A stretch of DNA of 64,000 nt from Pseudomonas sp. dw_358 (GCF_018449655.1 NZ_JAAVUX010000009.1:62001-126000), one strand, 5' to 3'; positions 27,301 to 34,727 are shown, numbered from the stretch's first letter. The notes: generated from the sequence alone by a model not told the origin. Translations and numbers: made by a program.

Positions 27301-27787
27301 CCGCACCGCCGCTGCCCCCAAACGTGTTGGCGTTGACCAGCATGAATACGCTGTCACTGTCGGGCAGCGCCGCCGCCTGTTCGGCGTACATTTTCGTGAA
27401 ATCGCACGTCAGCAGGCGCCTTACAGCTTTCTGATATCGGCATTCATAGTAGGTATTCTTGGGCACCCCGACGATTTCATCCGTGGCACCTTGCTGCGCC
27501 GAGGCTGTGAACCAGGCATAGATATTGAAATTATTTTGGTAATTATCCCCATATGGCCCATCGAGGATGGCAGGCACGAAACGTCGCACGTCATCGAGGA
27601 ATTTACCCTCCTGTCCAGCAACGTACCCGTCACCTAGAAACAGGATATTGATGCGCTTGTCCCGTGGACCGGTCTCTTTCAAGGTAATCAGCTGGTCGGC
27701 CTGTGCCATCAGGCACAGAACCCCCAGCAACCAGCAGGCCAATCTGGCTACGCGCAACGAATGCCTGGACAGCATGAGGCGGCTCAT
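24305..27787 (-). CDS. Exported M64-type metallopeptidase with PKD-like repeats and C-terminal chitin-binding-like domain
   Basis: 1160 residues. Signal peptide about 1-30 (ending LMAQA before DQL). Residues about 31-290 look like the M64 (IgA peptidase) catalytic domain: RINILFLGDGY start, and zinc motif HEFAHTFAKLADEY with H176, E177, H180 and the DEY tail. A PKD-like beta repeat follows (about 375-455), then a cysteine-containing segment at about 500-585 resembling a ricin-type lectin (RLCLIQKR, AAQWVLDGNHHLRNTLTGRCM), then five more PKD-like repeats (about 650-1095, each with an L.Y.W..P phrase). Residues about 1105-1155 (TKAYAVVNEKVSYDYYNYEV...W..LDRC) resemble a carbohydrate-binding family 5/12 chitin-binding domain. 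Start overlaps the stop of the upstream exported gene. Substrate unknown; a surface or chitin-linked glycoprotein is inferred. Confidence 0.82.
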   Translation of the reverse strand: MSRLMLSRHSLRVARLACWLLGVLCLMAQADQLITLKETGPRDKRINILFLGDGYVAGQEGKFLDDVRRFVPAILDGPYGDNYQNNFNIYAWFTASAQQGATDEIVGVPKNTYYECRYQKAVRRLLTCDFTKMYAEQAAALPDSDSVFMLVNANTFGGSGGAVSVVSQSALEVAAHEFAHTFAKLADEYTPSSALTGNANFNPLVSARNKIKWAHWIQDTTPVPTPGDSGRVGAYLTRWNEGDGYRPTYKSRMRVSSASLGPVNTEQFILKMYERVSPLDDFSPHEDAPVNWVGAGQLSVTPKTSTRGLKVEWFIDGHKTSETGRAFNGTALRAGRSSVTARVFDDTPMVRLDAAHLLEDSHTWQVDNHLVDALPQARISGVDRATLGEPVTLDAAASGGTGLGYLWTAPGFEPTQSTAANPTFIARQIQAGILHLTVTDASGNTSSTDHPLTVFPTPQQAATALDSWAATYLGRQPDPGVTRQMKSELNDLMGVGGYSLPVRRIGIKRLCLIQKRPDNGDALTLSTECARSDAAQWVLDGNHHLRNTLTGRCMSNPGRDLVALTLVPCTAGENRWEAHEGLYLNGEGTDMGLGERGNNLPYVMRGTGTHRQIVDGITVQDDPILTLARPESLLLAWRVSAWHGDEPLPDTQISGAPVVLTGAAFTLAATTESSNPLTYAWRAPGFTPSTSSDPSPVFTGTAPGTHRVTLTVADNEGRSATAERAIDVVGPDHPPVGQLGTDADAGAVGGILSTITAEVSSPGGLPLTYAWHLPPELREAVISPPNPPGTLSFSSTSVTVETPVVLRVTVTDSRNQALELSRTIILYPHSVYPEARITGPTRVAPGAAFTLSTASSTGQGLSYVWYAPGFTPGNPVDVAPRFIAPANPGRYTLTVDVTNADENTTRASQTVEVTGQEYGPPTGTLDGVETLVAGEQATFTANVASPSNSPLSYRWERPEQLAGGSLVDRTVTWQTAAVAVDTQVVVALTVTDADGQSLSLSKPVLIKAAQPGPEARITGPDTVPVGGVVSVSAAQSTGTGLTLAWRTPAFTPSSATTVAASFVAPSVPGAQYITLEVTDNQHRVASAGHSIMVTAAQGDDCATPWVQTKAYAVVNEKVSYDYYNYEVAHWTQNQRPDLNWVISGSSKPWRRLDRCGPTAH

Positions 27788-28278
27788 GGCATGCGCCGCA
27801 AGGAGACTGTGCCGCTGACCACTGCGGTGATCTGGCCTTGCGCCGGACGCTGGATGACCCGCAGCCGGTAGGCCGCGCCGGCATGGGGGACCAGGAAGTC
27901 GACCAGGCCTTGTTCGACGGTCACCTCTTCACGCCGAAAATTCTCCTCCCCCGACGCGCGGGCGGGCGCTGTATCAGGCTCGCTGAACTCTGTATGGATA
28001 TGCAACGGATCCGGGATCTCGATCTCGTCGATCACCTCATCATCAACATCCAGTACCTGCACCACCCACGGCGTCTGCGCGGCCAATACCTTGCCCTGCG
28101 CCGCTGCCTGCTGCTTGAGCCGCGACGCCTTGAGGGGGATGTCCTGCCAGCGCTGGTCGATCAACCGCACATGGTTCTGGCTGATTTCCAACTCAACCCA
28201 AGTGCTGGTCTCGGCTACCACGCCCGTACTCGCAAGTGCGGTGCACAGCAGAAAAGCTTGGAGTATGGCCTTGTTCAT
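27784..28278 (-). CDS. Small exported protein, partner of the M64 peptidase
   Basis: 164 residues with a signal peptide (MNKAILQAFLLCTALASTGVVA before ETSTW). The mature part is beta-rich with a basic helix in the middle (LKASRLKQQAAAQGKVLAA) and ends in strands YRLRVIQRP and GTVSLRRMP. Its TGA overlaps the ATG of the peptidase gene by four bases, so the two are translationally coupled. The peptidase lacks the N-terminal beta domain that many M64 proteins carry, and the phrase WVVQVLDVDDEVIDEIEIPDP here looks like that domain, so this may be the same module encoded separately, acting as partner, inhibitor or chaperone. That is inference; I do not recognise the family. Confidence 0.72.
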   Translation of the reverse strand: MNKAILQAFLLCTALASTGVVAETSTWVELEISQNHVRLIDQRWQDIPLKASRLKQQAAAQGKVLAAQTPWVVQVLDVDDEVIDEIEIPDPLHIHTEFSEPDTAPARASGEENFRREEVTVEQGLVDFLVPHAGAAYRLRVIQRPAQGQITAVVSGTVSLRRMP

Positions 28279-28601
28279 GGCGGGGCTCCCACGCTCGGAA
28301 GGCGGTGTCCCAGCAGCCTAGGCGAGGCACCCCTCGCTGGATACTGGCACTAATACCAGTTCAGGCCCCCGTCGATCCGAATGAAAAATGCCAGCCAGGC
28401 GCTGTTCGCTCGCTTGGCATTCAAGGGAACATCAGCCTGTCATACAGGTCGGTTAAACAGGAGCCTGCAAAGGGGTGGCGACGTACGTGTGTAAAAACGC
28501 GACATTTTTAGTTGATATCAAACCCTTCAGGTCCTAAAGTTCGCGCCGAACGTCCATGCTGGAAACGATCCATCCGGCTCAAGTACTGACGACGAGACAG
28601 C

Positions 28602-28637
28602 AAGGCCATTGGCAGACCCTCTGCATATGGCCTTTTT
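28602..28637 (+). terminator. Strong terminator-like hairpin in the speC leader
   Basis: Outer stem AAGGCCAT (28602-28609) and ATGGCCTT (28627-28634), inner stem GCAGA-CCC-TCTGC (28612-28624), separated by a 2x2 internal loop, running directly into TTTTT (28633-28637). It points toward speC and ends 134 bases before its start. No gene lies just upstream on this strand, so it is either an attenuator or the end of a small RNA. Confidence 0.75.
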
Positions 28638-28675
28638 GCTTTCGGCGACATGCCTTGGGAAGTAGGCGAACCAAA

Positions 28676-28747
28676 GTGGGGATACGGAGGACGTTCGCGA
28701 GGCCCAGGCCTCACACCCATTTTTTTTTACAGTCATGCCTGCCATGA
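28676..28747 (+). CDS. Candidate 23-codon leader peptide upstream of speC
   Basis: A GTG start at 28676 with TAGGCG nine bases before it opens a 23-residue reading frame stopping at TGA 28745-28747, 24 bases before speC. The peptide begins GIRRTF and has HTHFF near its end. The ornithine-sensing arrest peptide SpeFL of enterobacteria, which controls the decarboxylase gene speF, has HIRRT and FHFF in the same order. The similarity is short and may be chance; the frame is also open upstream to an ATG at 28556. A hairpin GAGGCC-CA-GGCCTC (28699-28712) lies inside it and nine T (28720-28728) encode part of the Phe run. Confidence 0.3.
   Translation: MGIRRTFARPRPHTHFFLQSCLP
28699..28728 (+). other. 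Second hairpin with distal T-tract in the speC leader
   Basis: GAGGCC (28699-28704) and GGCCTC (28707-28712), then seven bases, then nine T (28720-28728). The T-tract is too far from the stem for a standard intrinsic terminator, but together with the leader ORF it could form an attenuation or pausing site. Confidence 0.45.
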
Positions 28748-28771
28748 CGTTTGCCACCAGGAGTCCCGAGC

Positions 28772-29935
28772 ATGTCGATCCAAGTCGAAGACTATTTCGC
28801 ACGCGCCACTTTCGACAAAATGAAGGCGTTTGCCGACAAGCAAGAAACACCGTTCGTGCTGATCGATACCGCCATGATCAGCCAGGCGTACGACGACCTG
28901 CGTGCCGGTTTTGAATTCGCCAAGGTGTATTACGCCGTCAAGGCCAACCCCGCCGTGGAAATCATTGACCTGCTGCGCGACAAAGGCTCGAACTTCGACA
29001 TTGCTTCGATCTACGAGCTGGACAAGGTCATGAATCAGGGCGTGGGTCCGGAACGCATCAGCTATGGCAACACCATCAAGAAGTCCAAGGACATTCGCTA
29101 CTTCTACGAGAAAGGCGTGCGCTTGTATGCCACCGACTCCGAAGCCGACCTGCGCAACATCGCCAAGGCCGCGCCAGGGTCGAAAGTGTATGTGCGCATC
29201 CTGACCGAAGGCTCGACCACTGCTGACTGGCCTTTGTCGCGCAAATTCGGCTGCCAGACCGACATGGCCATGGACCTGCTGATCCTGGCCCGTGACCTGG
29301 GGCTGGTACCGTACGGCATCTCCTTCCACGTCGGCTCGCAGCAGCGCGATATCAGCGTCTGGGACGCGGCCATCGCCAAGGTCAAAGTGATCTTCGAGCG
29401 GCTGAAGGAAGAGGACGGCATCGTTCTCAAGCTGATCAACATGGGTGGCGGCTTCCCGGCCAACTACATCACCCGGACCAACAGCCTGGAAACCTATGCC
29501 GAAGAGATCATTCGCTTCCTCAAGGAAGACTTCGGTGACGACCTGCCGGAAATCATCCTGGAGCCAGGCCGTTCATTGATCGCCAACGCTGGCATTCTGG
29601 TCAGTGAAGTGGTGTTGGTGGCGCGCAAGTCGCGCACCGCCGTCGAGCGCTGGGTGTACACCGACGTGGGCAAGTTCAGCGGCCTGATCGAAACCATGGA
29701 CGAAGCCATCAAGTTTCCGATCTGGACCGAGAAGAAAGGCGAAGTCGAAGAAGTGGTGATTGCGGGCCCGACCTGCGACAGCGCCGACATCATGTACGAG
29801 AACTATAAGTACGGCCTGCCGTTGAACCTGGCCATCGGTGACCGCCTGTACTGGCTGTCCACCGGCGCCTACACCACCAGCTACAGCGCAGTGGAGTTCA
29901 ATGGGTTTCCGCCGTTGAAGTCGTTCTACATCTAA
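28772..29935 (+). CDS. speC: Ornithine (or ornithine/lysine) decarboxylase
   Basis: PLP-dependent fold-type III (alanine-racemase-like) decarboxylase making putrescine from ornithine. The 387-residue product has the PLP Lys in VYYAVKANP (K57), EPGRSLIANAG, MGGGFPA, and the active-site Cys in GPTCDSAD (C335). It closely resembles what I remember of P. aeruginosa PA4519 (SpeC). Start at 28772 follows AGGAG by eight bases. It is a single gene, ending at a REP-type hairpin. Relatives in this fold can also act on lysine, so substrate range is not fixed by sequence. Its leader suggests control by transcription attenuation. Confidence 0.92.
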   Translation: MSIQVEDYFARATFDKMKAFADKQETPFVLIDTAMISQAYDDLRAGFEFAKVYYAVKANPAVEIIDLLRDKGSNFDIASIYELDKVMNQGVGPERISYGNTIKKSKDIRYFYEKGVRLYATDSEADLRNIAKAAPGSKVYVRILTEGSTTADWPLSRKFGCQTDMAMDLLILARDLGLVPYGISFHVGSQQRDISVWDAAIAKVKVIFERLKEEDGIVLKLINMGGGFPANYITRTNSLETYAEEIIRFLKEDFGDDLPEIILEPGRSLIANAGILVSEVVLVARKSRTAVERWVYTDVGKFSGLIETMDEAIKFPIWTEKKGEVEEVVIAGPTCDSADIMYENYKYGLPLNLAIGDRLYWLSTGAYTTSYSAVEFNGFPPLKSFYI

Positions 29936-29940
29936 GCCGA

Positions 29941-29979
29941 TCGCGCGCTCCTGCACGTAACCTTTGTAGGAGCGCGCGA
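29941..29979. repeat. REP-type inverted repeat between speC and GST gene
   Basis: TCGCGCGCTCCT (29941-29952) and AGGAGCGCGCGA (29968-29979) are perfect 12-base arms, followed by 'gcccgcgatagccgttacgcc', a common fluorescens-group repeat tail. It lies between two convergent genes and may act as a bidirectional terminator. Confidence 0.75.
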
Positions 29980-29993
29980 GCCCGCGATAGCCG

Positions 29994-30929
29994 TTACGCC
30001 TTTTCCAGCCGAAACCCGAACCGTGGAAAGTGCACATGCACGGTCCCGACGCGAGCATCGGTGCGCTTGATAACCAACTCTTCACGCCCCGCAAACAGCA
30101 ACTCCCCCGCCACCGGATCGACGCCATAGTCGGTCGCGGCCAGCAGCACCTGATCCCCCGGCTTGAACCCGTTCGGCTCTGCGAAGATTTCTTCCGGCAA
30201 GGCCGCTGGCGTGTTGTCGCGGGCGACGTTCAAGGCTTCTTCGGGGCTCATCTCGCTTGATGCGCCATGGCCGAAGCCCAGTACGCGGTTGTACCAGGCC
30301 TGCACGTGGGGATAAGCGTCCACCAGAGGCGCGGTGACCGGCGTGGCCTTGAGAAACCACAGGCAGTGAAACAGTGAAAAATCGGCAACCGAGGGAGCGC
30401 CGAACAGAAAGTCGCCTGGCTCATGGGCCAACTGCTGATTCAGTCGCCCCATGATCGTGGGCCATTGATGCCGGGCCTGTTCTGCCGACAGTCGGGTGGC
30501 AGAGCCACCACTGAACAGCGCAGCGCGGTCGGCAATAAACGCCTTGACCGCCTCCGCTGGCATCCCGGCAAAGCGCACGGCGATGGACTCCGGCTGGAAC
30601 ACCAGCGCAACCGAGTGGGGGAACACCACCGAGTCCACCCAGGTGGAAAAACTGGCAGTGACCAGTTCCTGGCCTGGCGGAAACAATGCGGGAGAGCTTT
30701 TTTGTGCTTCCAGGCGCCGCGCGATCAACGCCGTATCACAGTAGATATCGGCACCGATCTGCAACACTGGCGTCTTGCGATAGCCCCCGGTGAGCGGTAT
30801 CAGGTCAGGCTTTGGCAGCATCCGCGGGATCAGCACCGAGCGCCAGGACAAGCCCTTGAACCCCAGTAACAGCCGCGTCTTCTCGGCAAAGGGCGAGGCC
30901 GGGTAGTGATGCAAAATCAGATCGGTCAT
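29994..30929 (-). CDS. Glutathione S-transferase-like protein with extra C-terminal domain
   Basis: 311 residues. Residues 1-80 form a thioredoxin-like GST N-domain (LILHHYPASPFAEKTRLLLGFKGLSW, then YRKTPVLQIGADIYCDTALIARRLE); about 85-220 form the helical GST C-domain (PSVADFSLFHCLWFLK). Residues about 235-311 are an additional module (FKPGDQVLLAATDYGVDPVAGELLFAGREELVIKRTD...VHVHFPRFGFRL) that looks like a small beta-barrel and is not part of a standard GST. The substrate is unknown. The gene is alone and convergent with speC. Confidence 0.82.
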   Translation of the reverse strand: MTDLILHHYPASPFAEKTRLLLGFKGLSWRSVLIPRMLPKPDLIPLTGGYRKTPVLQIGADIYCDTALIARRLEAQKSSPALFPPGQELVTASFSTWVDSVVFPHSVALVFQPESIAVRFAGMPAEAVKAFIADRAALFSGGSATRLSAEQARHQWPTIMGRLNQQLAHEPGDFLFGAPSVADFSLFHCLWFLKATPVTAPLVDAYPHVQAWYNRVLGFGHGASSEMSPEEALNVARDNTPAALPEEIFAEPNGFKPGDQVLLAATDYGVDPVAGELLFAGREELVIKRTDARVGTVHVHFPRFGFRLEKA

Positions 30930-30981
30930 GGTCGAGTCACCCAGGTTAAAGAATCACCATCTTACCTGAGCCCCTGGCCAC

Positions 30982-31293
30982 TCAAACCGATACTGGCTCA
31001 TCAACCCGCTGAATAGCCACGAACGAAGCCACCAGCGCTTCCTTGGCGCTTTTGCGCAGGGCCTTGATCAGCCGCTCATGGCGCAGCGCCTCGCCCTTGT
31101 CGGCCCAGCATTCGACATAGACCAGCGCCACGGCCGGGCTGGAGCTGAAAAATCGCGCGCCCTTGCCGCTCTGGTGCTTGGCAAATCGCCGCTGTGGGTC
31201 ATCGCTGATGCCGCAGTACAAGGACCCATTGGCTGCGCGCACCAGGTACACATACCAGCGCTTGGTAGCGACAGTGGTTGGGGGGGTGTCCAT
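30982..31293 (-). CDS. GIY-YIG domain protein (YhbQ type)
   Basis: 103 residues, essentially one GIY-YIG domain: [38 protein letters not shown], followed by [27 protein letters not shown] with the conserved Arg and Glu of the family. Small stand-alone GIY-YIG proteins of this type (YhbQ/UPF0213) are presumed nucleases acting on DNA, with no firm role. I chose the ATG at 31293; a TTG start upstream would add 14 residues without family support. The ribosome site is weak. Confidence 0.85.
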   Translation of the reverse strand: MDTPPTTVATKRWYVYLVRAANGSLYCGISDDPQRRFAKHQSGKGARFFSSSPAVALVYVECWADKGEALRHERLIKALRKSAKEALVASFVAIQRVDEPVSV

Positions 31294-31404
31294 CACATCA
31301 TCGAGGCCGGTCTTCAGGGGCTGCCATGATAGCAATATTCAACCCACGGACTGCCCTTGGGCGCCTTAACGTCGGCAGCGCATTCAGCCAAGGAGGCTCA
31401 CATT

Positions 31405-32274
31405 ATGCGCATTTCACTGACATCCGTGTTCGTCGCACTCGGTCTGAGCACGACCGCTCAGGCCGATATCGGCCCTGATACCGCCAGCGCGATGCAGGCG
31501 TACTACAACGCAACGCCTGAACAGTGCGGCAAGGCACCCGCCTTTCTGTGTTCCGGGATTCTGTTGCGGACCACCCGCCCTTCCACTGAGTATCACACGT
31601 GGGACCACAGCCCCAATACCCGCAAGAAGGGTGGCGTGGCCTTTTCATATCTGCGTGCCGATACCCCCATCCATGCTCTCGCCGAAGGCGCCAGCAGCGG
31701 TTTCACCTTGACCCCAAGGCGTCACCGAGCCGAGGGCACGATGCCCTATCGAGTGCTGTGTGCCTACCCCACTGACGGCGACACCTGGACCCGTGATGTG
31801 TTTGGCTGCGGCGACAATGCCCAGACCGAGTCGGTCGAGCAGTTCTGCCATGAGCATGGCATACATACGGCCGAGGCCTGGATCGAGCGGTATGAGCAGA
31901 CCGAGGGGCCGGCCCATCAGCGCTACTTCGCTCAATGCGCCTTCGATGTGCGCTCCAGCCGTGGCCAGGCGGCGGTGACCGACTTTTACCAGAGTCTTCG
32001 GGTGATGCAGTTGATGCCCGAGCGCCCTTTCCCCTGGAACGAGATGGTCATTGGTGCCTGGGATGAATCGCGCTCGAATTTGTTGCCTATCCAGTCATTC
32101 TTCCACGTGACGGGCCAATGGAATGGTTTGCGCAACGCTCAATTCGATCAACAGGACTGGTTCACGACCACGGGCAAGTTTGTACCGGTGATCGAAATAA
32201 CACTGCCCAGCGACGACCAACCGGCACGCTTCACCTATCACGCAGGCGAACAGGTGGTGACGGTACCTGAATGA
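31405..32274 (+). CDS. Halovibrin-like secreted protein
   Basis: 289 residues with a signal peptide (MRISLTSVFVALGLSTTAQA before DIGPDTASAMQAYYN). The mature sequence has CGKAPAFLCSGILLRTT, YHTWDHSP, GGVAFSYLRAD and further paired Cys residues (VLCAYP, FGCGDN, QFCHEHG, AQCAFD), which I associate with the HvnC/halovibrin proteins annotated in Pseudomonas. Halovibrins were described from Vibrio fischeri as secreted ADP-ribosyltransferases or NAD glycohydrolases; activity here is not shown. Start at 31405 follows AAGGAGG. The mature protein is expected in the periplasm or outside. No immunity-type or secretion gene is adjacent. Confidence 0.68.
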   Translation: MRISLTSVFVALGLSTTAQADIGPDTASAMQAYYNATPEQCGKAPAFLCSGILLRTTRPSTEYHTWDHSPNTRKKGGVAFSYLRADTPIHALAEGASSGFTLTPRRHRAEGTMPYRVLCAYPTDGDTWTRDVFGCGDNAQTESVEQFCHEHGIHTAEAWIERYEQTEGPAHQRYFAQCAFDVRSSRGQAAVTDFYQSLRVMQLMPERPFPWNEMVIGAWDESRSNLLPIQSFFHVTGQWNGLRNAQFDQQDWFTTTGKFVPVIEITLPSDDQPARFTYHAGEQVVTVPE

Positions 32275-32277
32275 GGA

Positions 32278-32742
32278 TCATGCGTTGGCGGCCTGGAAGG
32301 CTTTCAGGCCTGCCAGCGCCTGTTGGCGTACTTTGTTCTGGATCAACGGAGACCAGCCCAGCAGCACGCCTGAAGCACCCAGGGCCTGACGGGACCAGCG
32401 CCACAAGTCGAACTGATCGTGATGCTCGCTGATCAAGCCATCACGAAACACGAACCGGGCGTGAATATCGTTGACCACGGTGCGCCCGGTCTTGCTGAAC
32501 AGATAGGTCGCCACCCAGTGGGCGCCGCCACCGTGCTCGTCGGCACGGACCTGATCGAATATCAGAGAAAAATCCTTAGCACGCAGGGCCAGCATGCGCC
32601 ACATATCGCCCACGTCTTGACCATGCAGGGAGCCAAACGCCGGATCGCTGAACTGCACATCAGCGGAATAACAGGCCACCATGGCTTCGGTGTCCAGGCG
32701 CTGAAAGGCCTGGTAGAAGGTATTGATCAGGGTGGCACTCAT
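32278..32742 (-). CDS. NTF2-like / SnoaL-type protein
   Basis: 154 residues with the NTF2-like cone fold signature: FYQAFQRLDTEAMVACYSADVQFSDPAFGSLHG at the start and HARFVFRDGLISEHHDQFDLWRWSRQALG near the end. Such proteins include isomerases, dehydratases and simple ligand binders; nothing here fixes the activity. I chose the start at 32742, where homology begins; longer in-frame starts add a sequence with no family features. It is convergent with the halovibrin-like gene, three bases between stops. Confidence 0.82.
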   Translation of the reverse strand: MSATLINTFYQAFQRLDTEAMVACYSADVQFSDPAFGSLHGQDVGDMWRMLALRAKDFSLIFDQVRADEHGGGAHWVATYLFSKTGRTVVNDIHARFVFRDGLISEHHDQFDLWRWSRQALGASGVLLGWSPLIQNKVRQQALAGLKAFQAANA

Positions 32743-32855
32743 GGCAGATGCTCGGACGGCAGATGAGCACTCATGATTGCCGTCGTGGCCTGGGAGGGCA
32801 AGCATTGCGGCCGCGAAGTCCCCTCAAAGGCAGCATTGCCCTGCTTATGGACTGG

Positions 32856-33233
32856 CTACGGAGGATTGCACAGTGCATCCACCGTCGCATCGTTACCCAC
32901 ATCGGCCCTTGCCGGTTCGATGTGCCAAACCGGCTCATCGTCGGCCAGTGCCTCCAGGCAGGTCAGCTGGTTGAACAGGCCTGAAGGGTTGCGCCAGCGC
33001 GAATCGCCCGCCTCCAGCCGCGCGAGCTCGTTGAACATCGGCTCGATGTGCCGCTCCGGCAGCTGGCGCGCACATTGCGTAGGCACAACCGAGAGGGACA
33101 AGTACCCATACAGCCACTGCCACTGAGCCGATTGCACGTATCGAGGGCACACTTGGCCTGTCGCACCGGCGTGAGTCAGGCCGGCGCGCAAGCCGCAAAG
33201 CGCGATGATCAGCCATCCACTGTAGCGAGTCAT
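32856..33233 (-). CDS. Exported hypothetical protein
   Basis: 125 residues. Residues 1-22 (MTRYSGWLIIALCGLRAGLTHA) form a signal peptide with cleavage before GATGQ. The mature part has four Cys (VCPRYV, TQCARQ, LTCLEA, ALCNPP), consistent with two disulfides in the periplasm. I do not recognise a family. It lies upstream of and in line with the NTF2-like gene, 113 bases apart. Confidence 0.6.
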   Translation of the reverse strand: MTRYSGWLIIALCGLRAGLTHAGATGQVCPRYVQSAQWQWLYGYLSLSVVPTQCARQLPERHIEPMFNELARLEAGDSRWRNPSGLFNQLTCLEALADDEPVWHIEPARADVGNDATVDALCNPP

Positions 33234-33305
33234 GAACTGGCCCTGCGTTACCCCGAGTTGAATAACAGCTTCGGCGCCGAAATCAAATAATACAACTGTC
33301 AGATC

Positions 33306-34523
33306 TTACGGTTTTACCGGCTCGCTGATCACGGCCACGTGCAGCGAGCGCGCCGCGCCCCAGCCAGCAATGATTGCACCTGCGCCAAGCACCGCGAATA
33401 CCCAGCCTACGGCGTTCCAGCCGCCGGTCCATTCGTGCACCAGCCCCACCGCCAGCGGGCCGAGTGACGCCAGGGTGTAGCCGAAGCCCTGCGCCATGCT
33501 GGACAGGTTCGCGGCGACATGGGCGTCGCGCGAGCGCAGCACAATCAACGTCAGCGCCACAGCAAACATCCCGCCTTGCCCCAATCCCAGCACCACGGCC
33601 CAGCCCCAGAGCCCACCGACCGGCGCCAGCAGGCAGCCAAAAAGGCCGATCAGCGTCAGCAGCATCAACGACACAACCGCCAGCCGTTGATCGCGGCCTC
33701 GGGTGGACAGCCAAGGTGCCAGCAGCGCGCTGGGCAGCTGGATCAGGATTGACACCGACAGCATCAAACCCGCCTCGGCCGGGGTCTGGCCACGACTGAT
33801 CAGGATCGAGGGCAGCCAGCCAAAGACGATGTACGCCAGCGACGATTGCAGGCCCATGAACAGGGTGACTTGCCACGCCAACGGGTCACGCAGCAGACCG
33901 CGCACACGATGGATCTGCGCCTTGGCATCGTGTCTGGCCTGGGTCTGCGGCAACCAGACCAGCGCCGCCAGCAGTGCGGGCACCAGCCAGATGCCCAACC
34001 CGGCAGCCCAACTGTTGTCGAGGTATTGCGCCAGCGGCACACTCGTGCCTGCGGCCAGCGCGGCGCCCAGGCACAACGCCATGGTATAGACGCCGGTCAT
34101 GGTCCCTGCCTGCCGGGCAAAGTCACGCTTGACGATCCCCGGCAGCAGCACGCCAATGATGCCGATACTGGCGCCTGCCACCAGGCTGCCAGCAAACAGC
34201 CCGATGACCCCAAACTGGCTGCGCAGCGCGATGCCGGCCGCCAACAGCAACAGAATCCCCGCCACCACCCGCTCGGCCCCGAAGCGCCGCGACAGGATCG
34301 GCGCCAGCGGCGCGAACAGCCCGAGGCACAAGACCGGCAAAGTGGTCAGCAACCCGGCCGCCGCGCTGCTCAGGCCCAGGCTCAGGGACACCTGCCCAAG
34401 CAAGGGCGCCATGCTAGACAGCGCGGGGCGCAAATTCAGCGCGACCAACACCAGGCCCAGCAGCAAAAGCCACGGCCGATGAAGGGTGACTGGCGAAGCG
34501 GCAGCAACGGAAGGGGCGGACAT
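33306..34523 (-). CDS. MFS transporter, CynX/NimT family
   Basis: 405 residues with twelve predicted membrane segments. N-terminal phrase LVALNLRPALSSMAPLLGQVSLSLGLSSAAAGLLTTLPVLCLGLFAPLAP is the family signature of the CynX/NimT group of the major facilitator superfamily (cyanate, 2-nitroimidazole and related compounds). Duplicate halves are visible (second half starts near residue 215, LFMGLQSSLAYIVFGWLPSILISRG). Substrate cannot be inferred; no cyanase or linked metabolic gene is near. Single gene. Confidence 0.88.
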   Translation of the reverse strand: MSAPSVAAASPVTLHRPWLLLLGLVLVALNLRPALSSMAPLLGQVSLSLGLSSAAAGLLTTLPVLCLGLFAPLAPILSRRFGAERVVAGILLLLAAGIALRSQFGVIGLFAGSLVAGASIGIIGVLLPGIVKRDFARQAGTMTGVYTMALCLGAALAAGTSVPLAQYLDNSWAAGLGIWLVPALLAALVWLPQTQARHDAKAQIHRVRGLLRDPLAWQVTLFMGLQSSLAYIVFGWLPSILISRGQTPAEAGLMLSVSILIQLPSALLAPWLSTRGRDQRLAVVSLMLLTLIGLFGCLLAPVGGLWGWAVVLGLGQGGMFAVALTLIVLRSRDAHVAANLSSMAQGFGYTLASLGPLAVGLVHEWTGGWNAVGWVFAVLGAGAIIAGWGAARSLHVAVISEPVKP

Positions 34524-34727
34524 GGGTGACTCGAATTATGGGGGTAGCGAGGCAATTTAGTCCGTTGGGGGTGGAGATTGCAAATCTTGTAGACGGATTG
34601 CTAGCAATTTTCCAGTGCTTTATGGTGGTTCACACGCCTCACGCAGCGCGCATAGGGTGGGCGCGACCGCCTCACCGCAAAATCCGGCCGAGCCACGTCG
34701 CGAGGGGTAGCCCATCAGCGCTCGGCC

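Larger units (their letters stand above)
28279..28771. other. Long gap before speC with structured leader
   Basis: About 490 bases between divergent genes. The left part should hold the promoter of the M64 operon. The right part holds two hairpins (28602-28637 and 28699-28712) and a possible leader ORF (28676-28747), listed separately. Confidence 0.6.

Noticed and set aside
25832..27637. 601-codon plus-strand frame opposite the M64 peptidase
   Set aside because: Antisense to a gene with signal peptide and zinc motif; the translation shows no domain.
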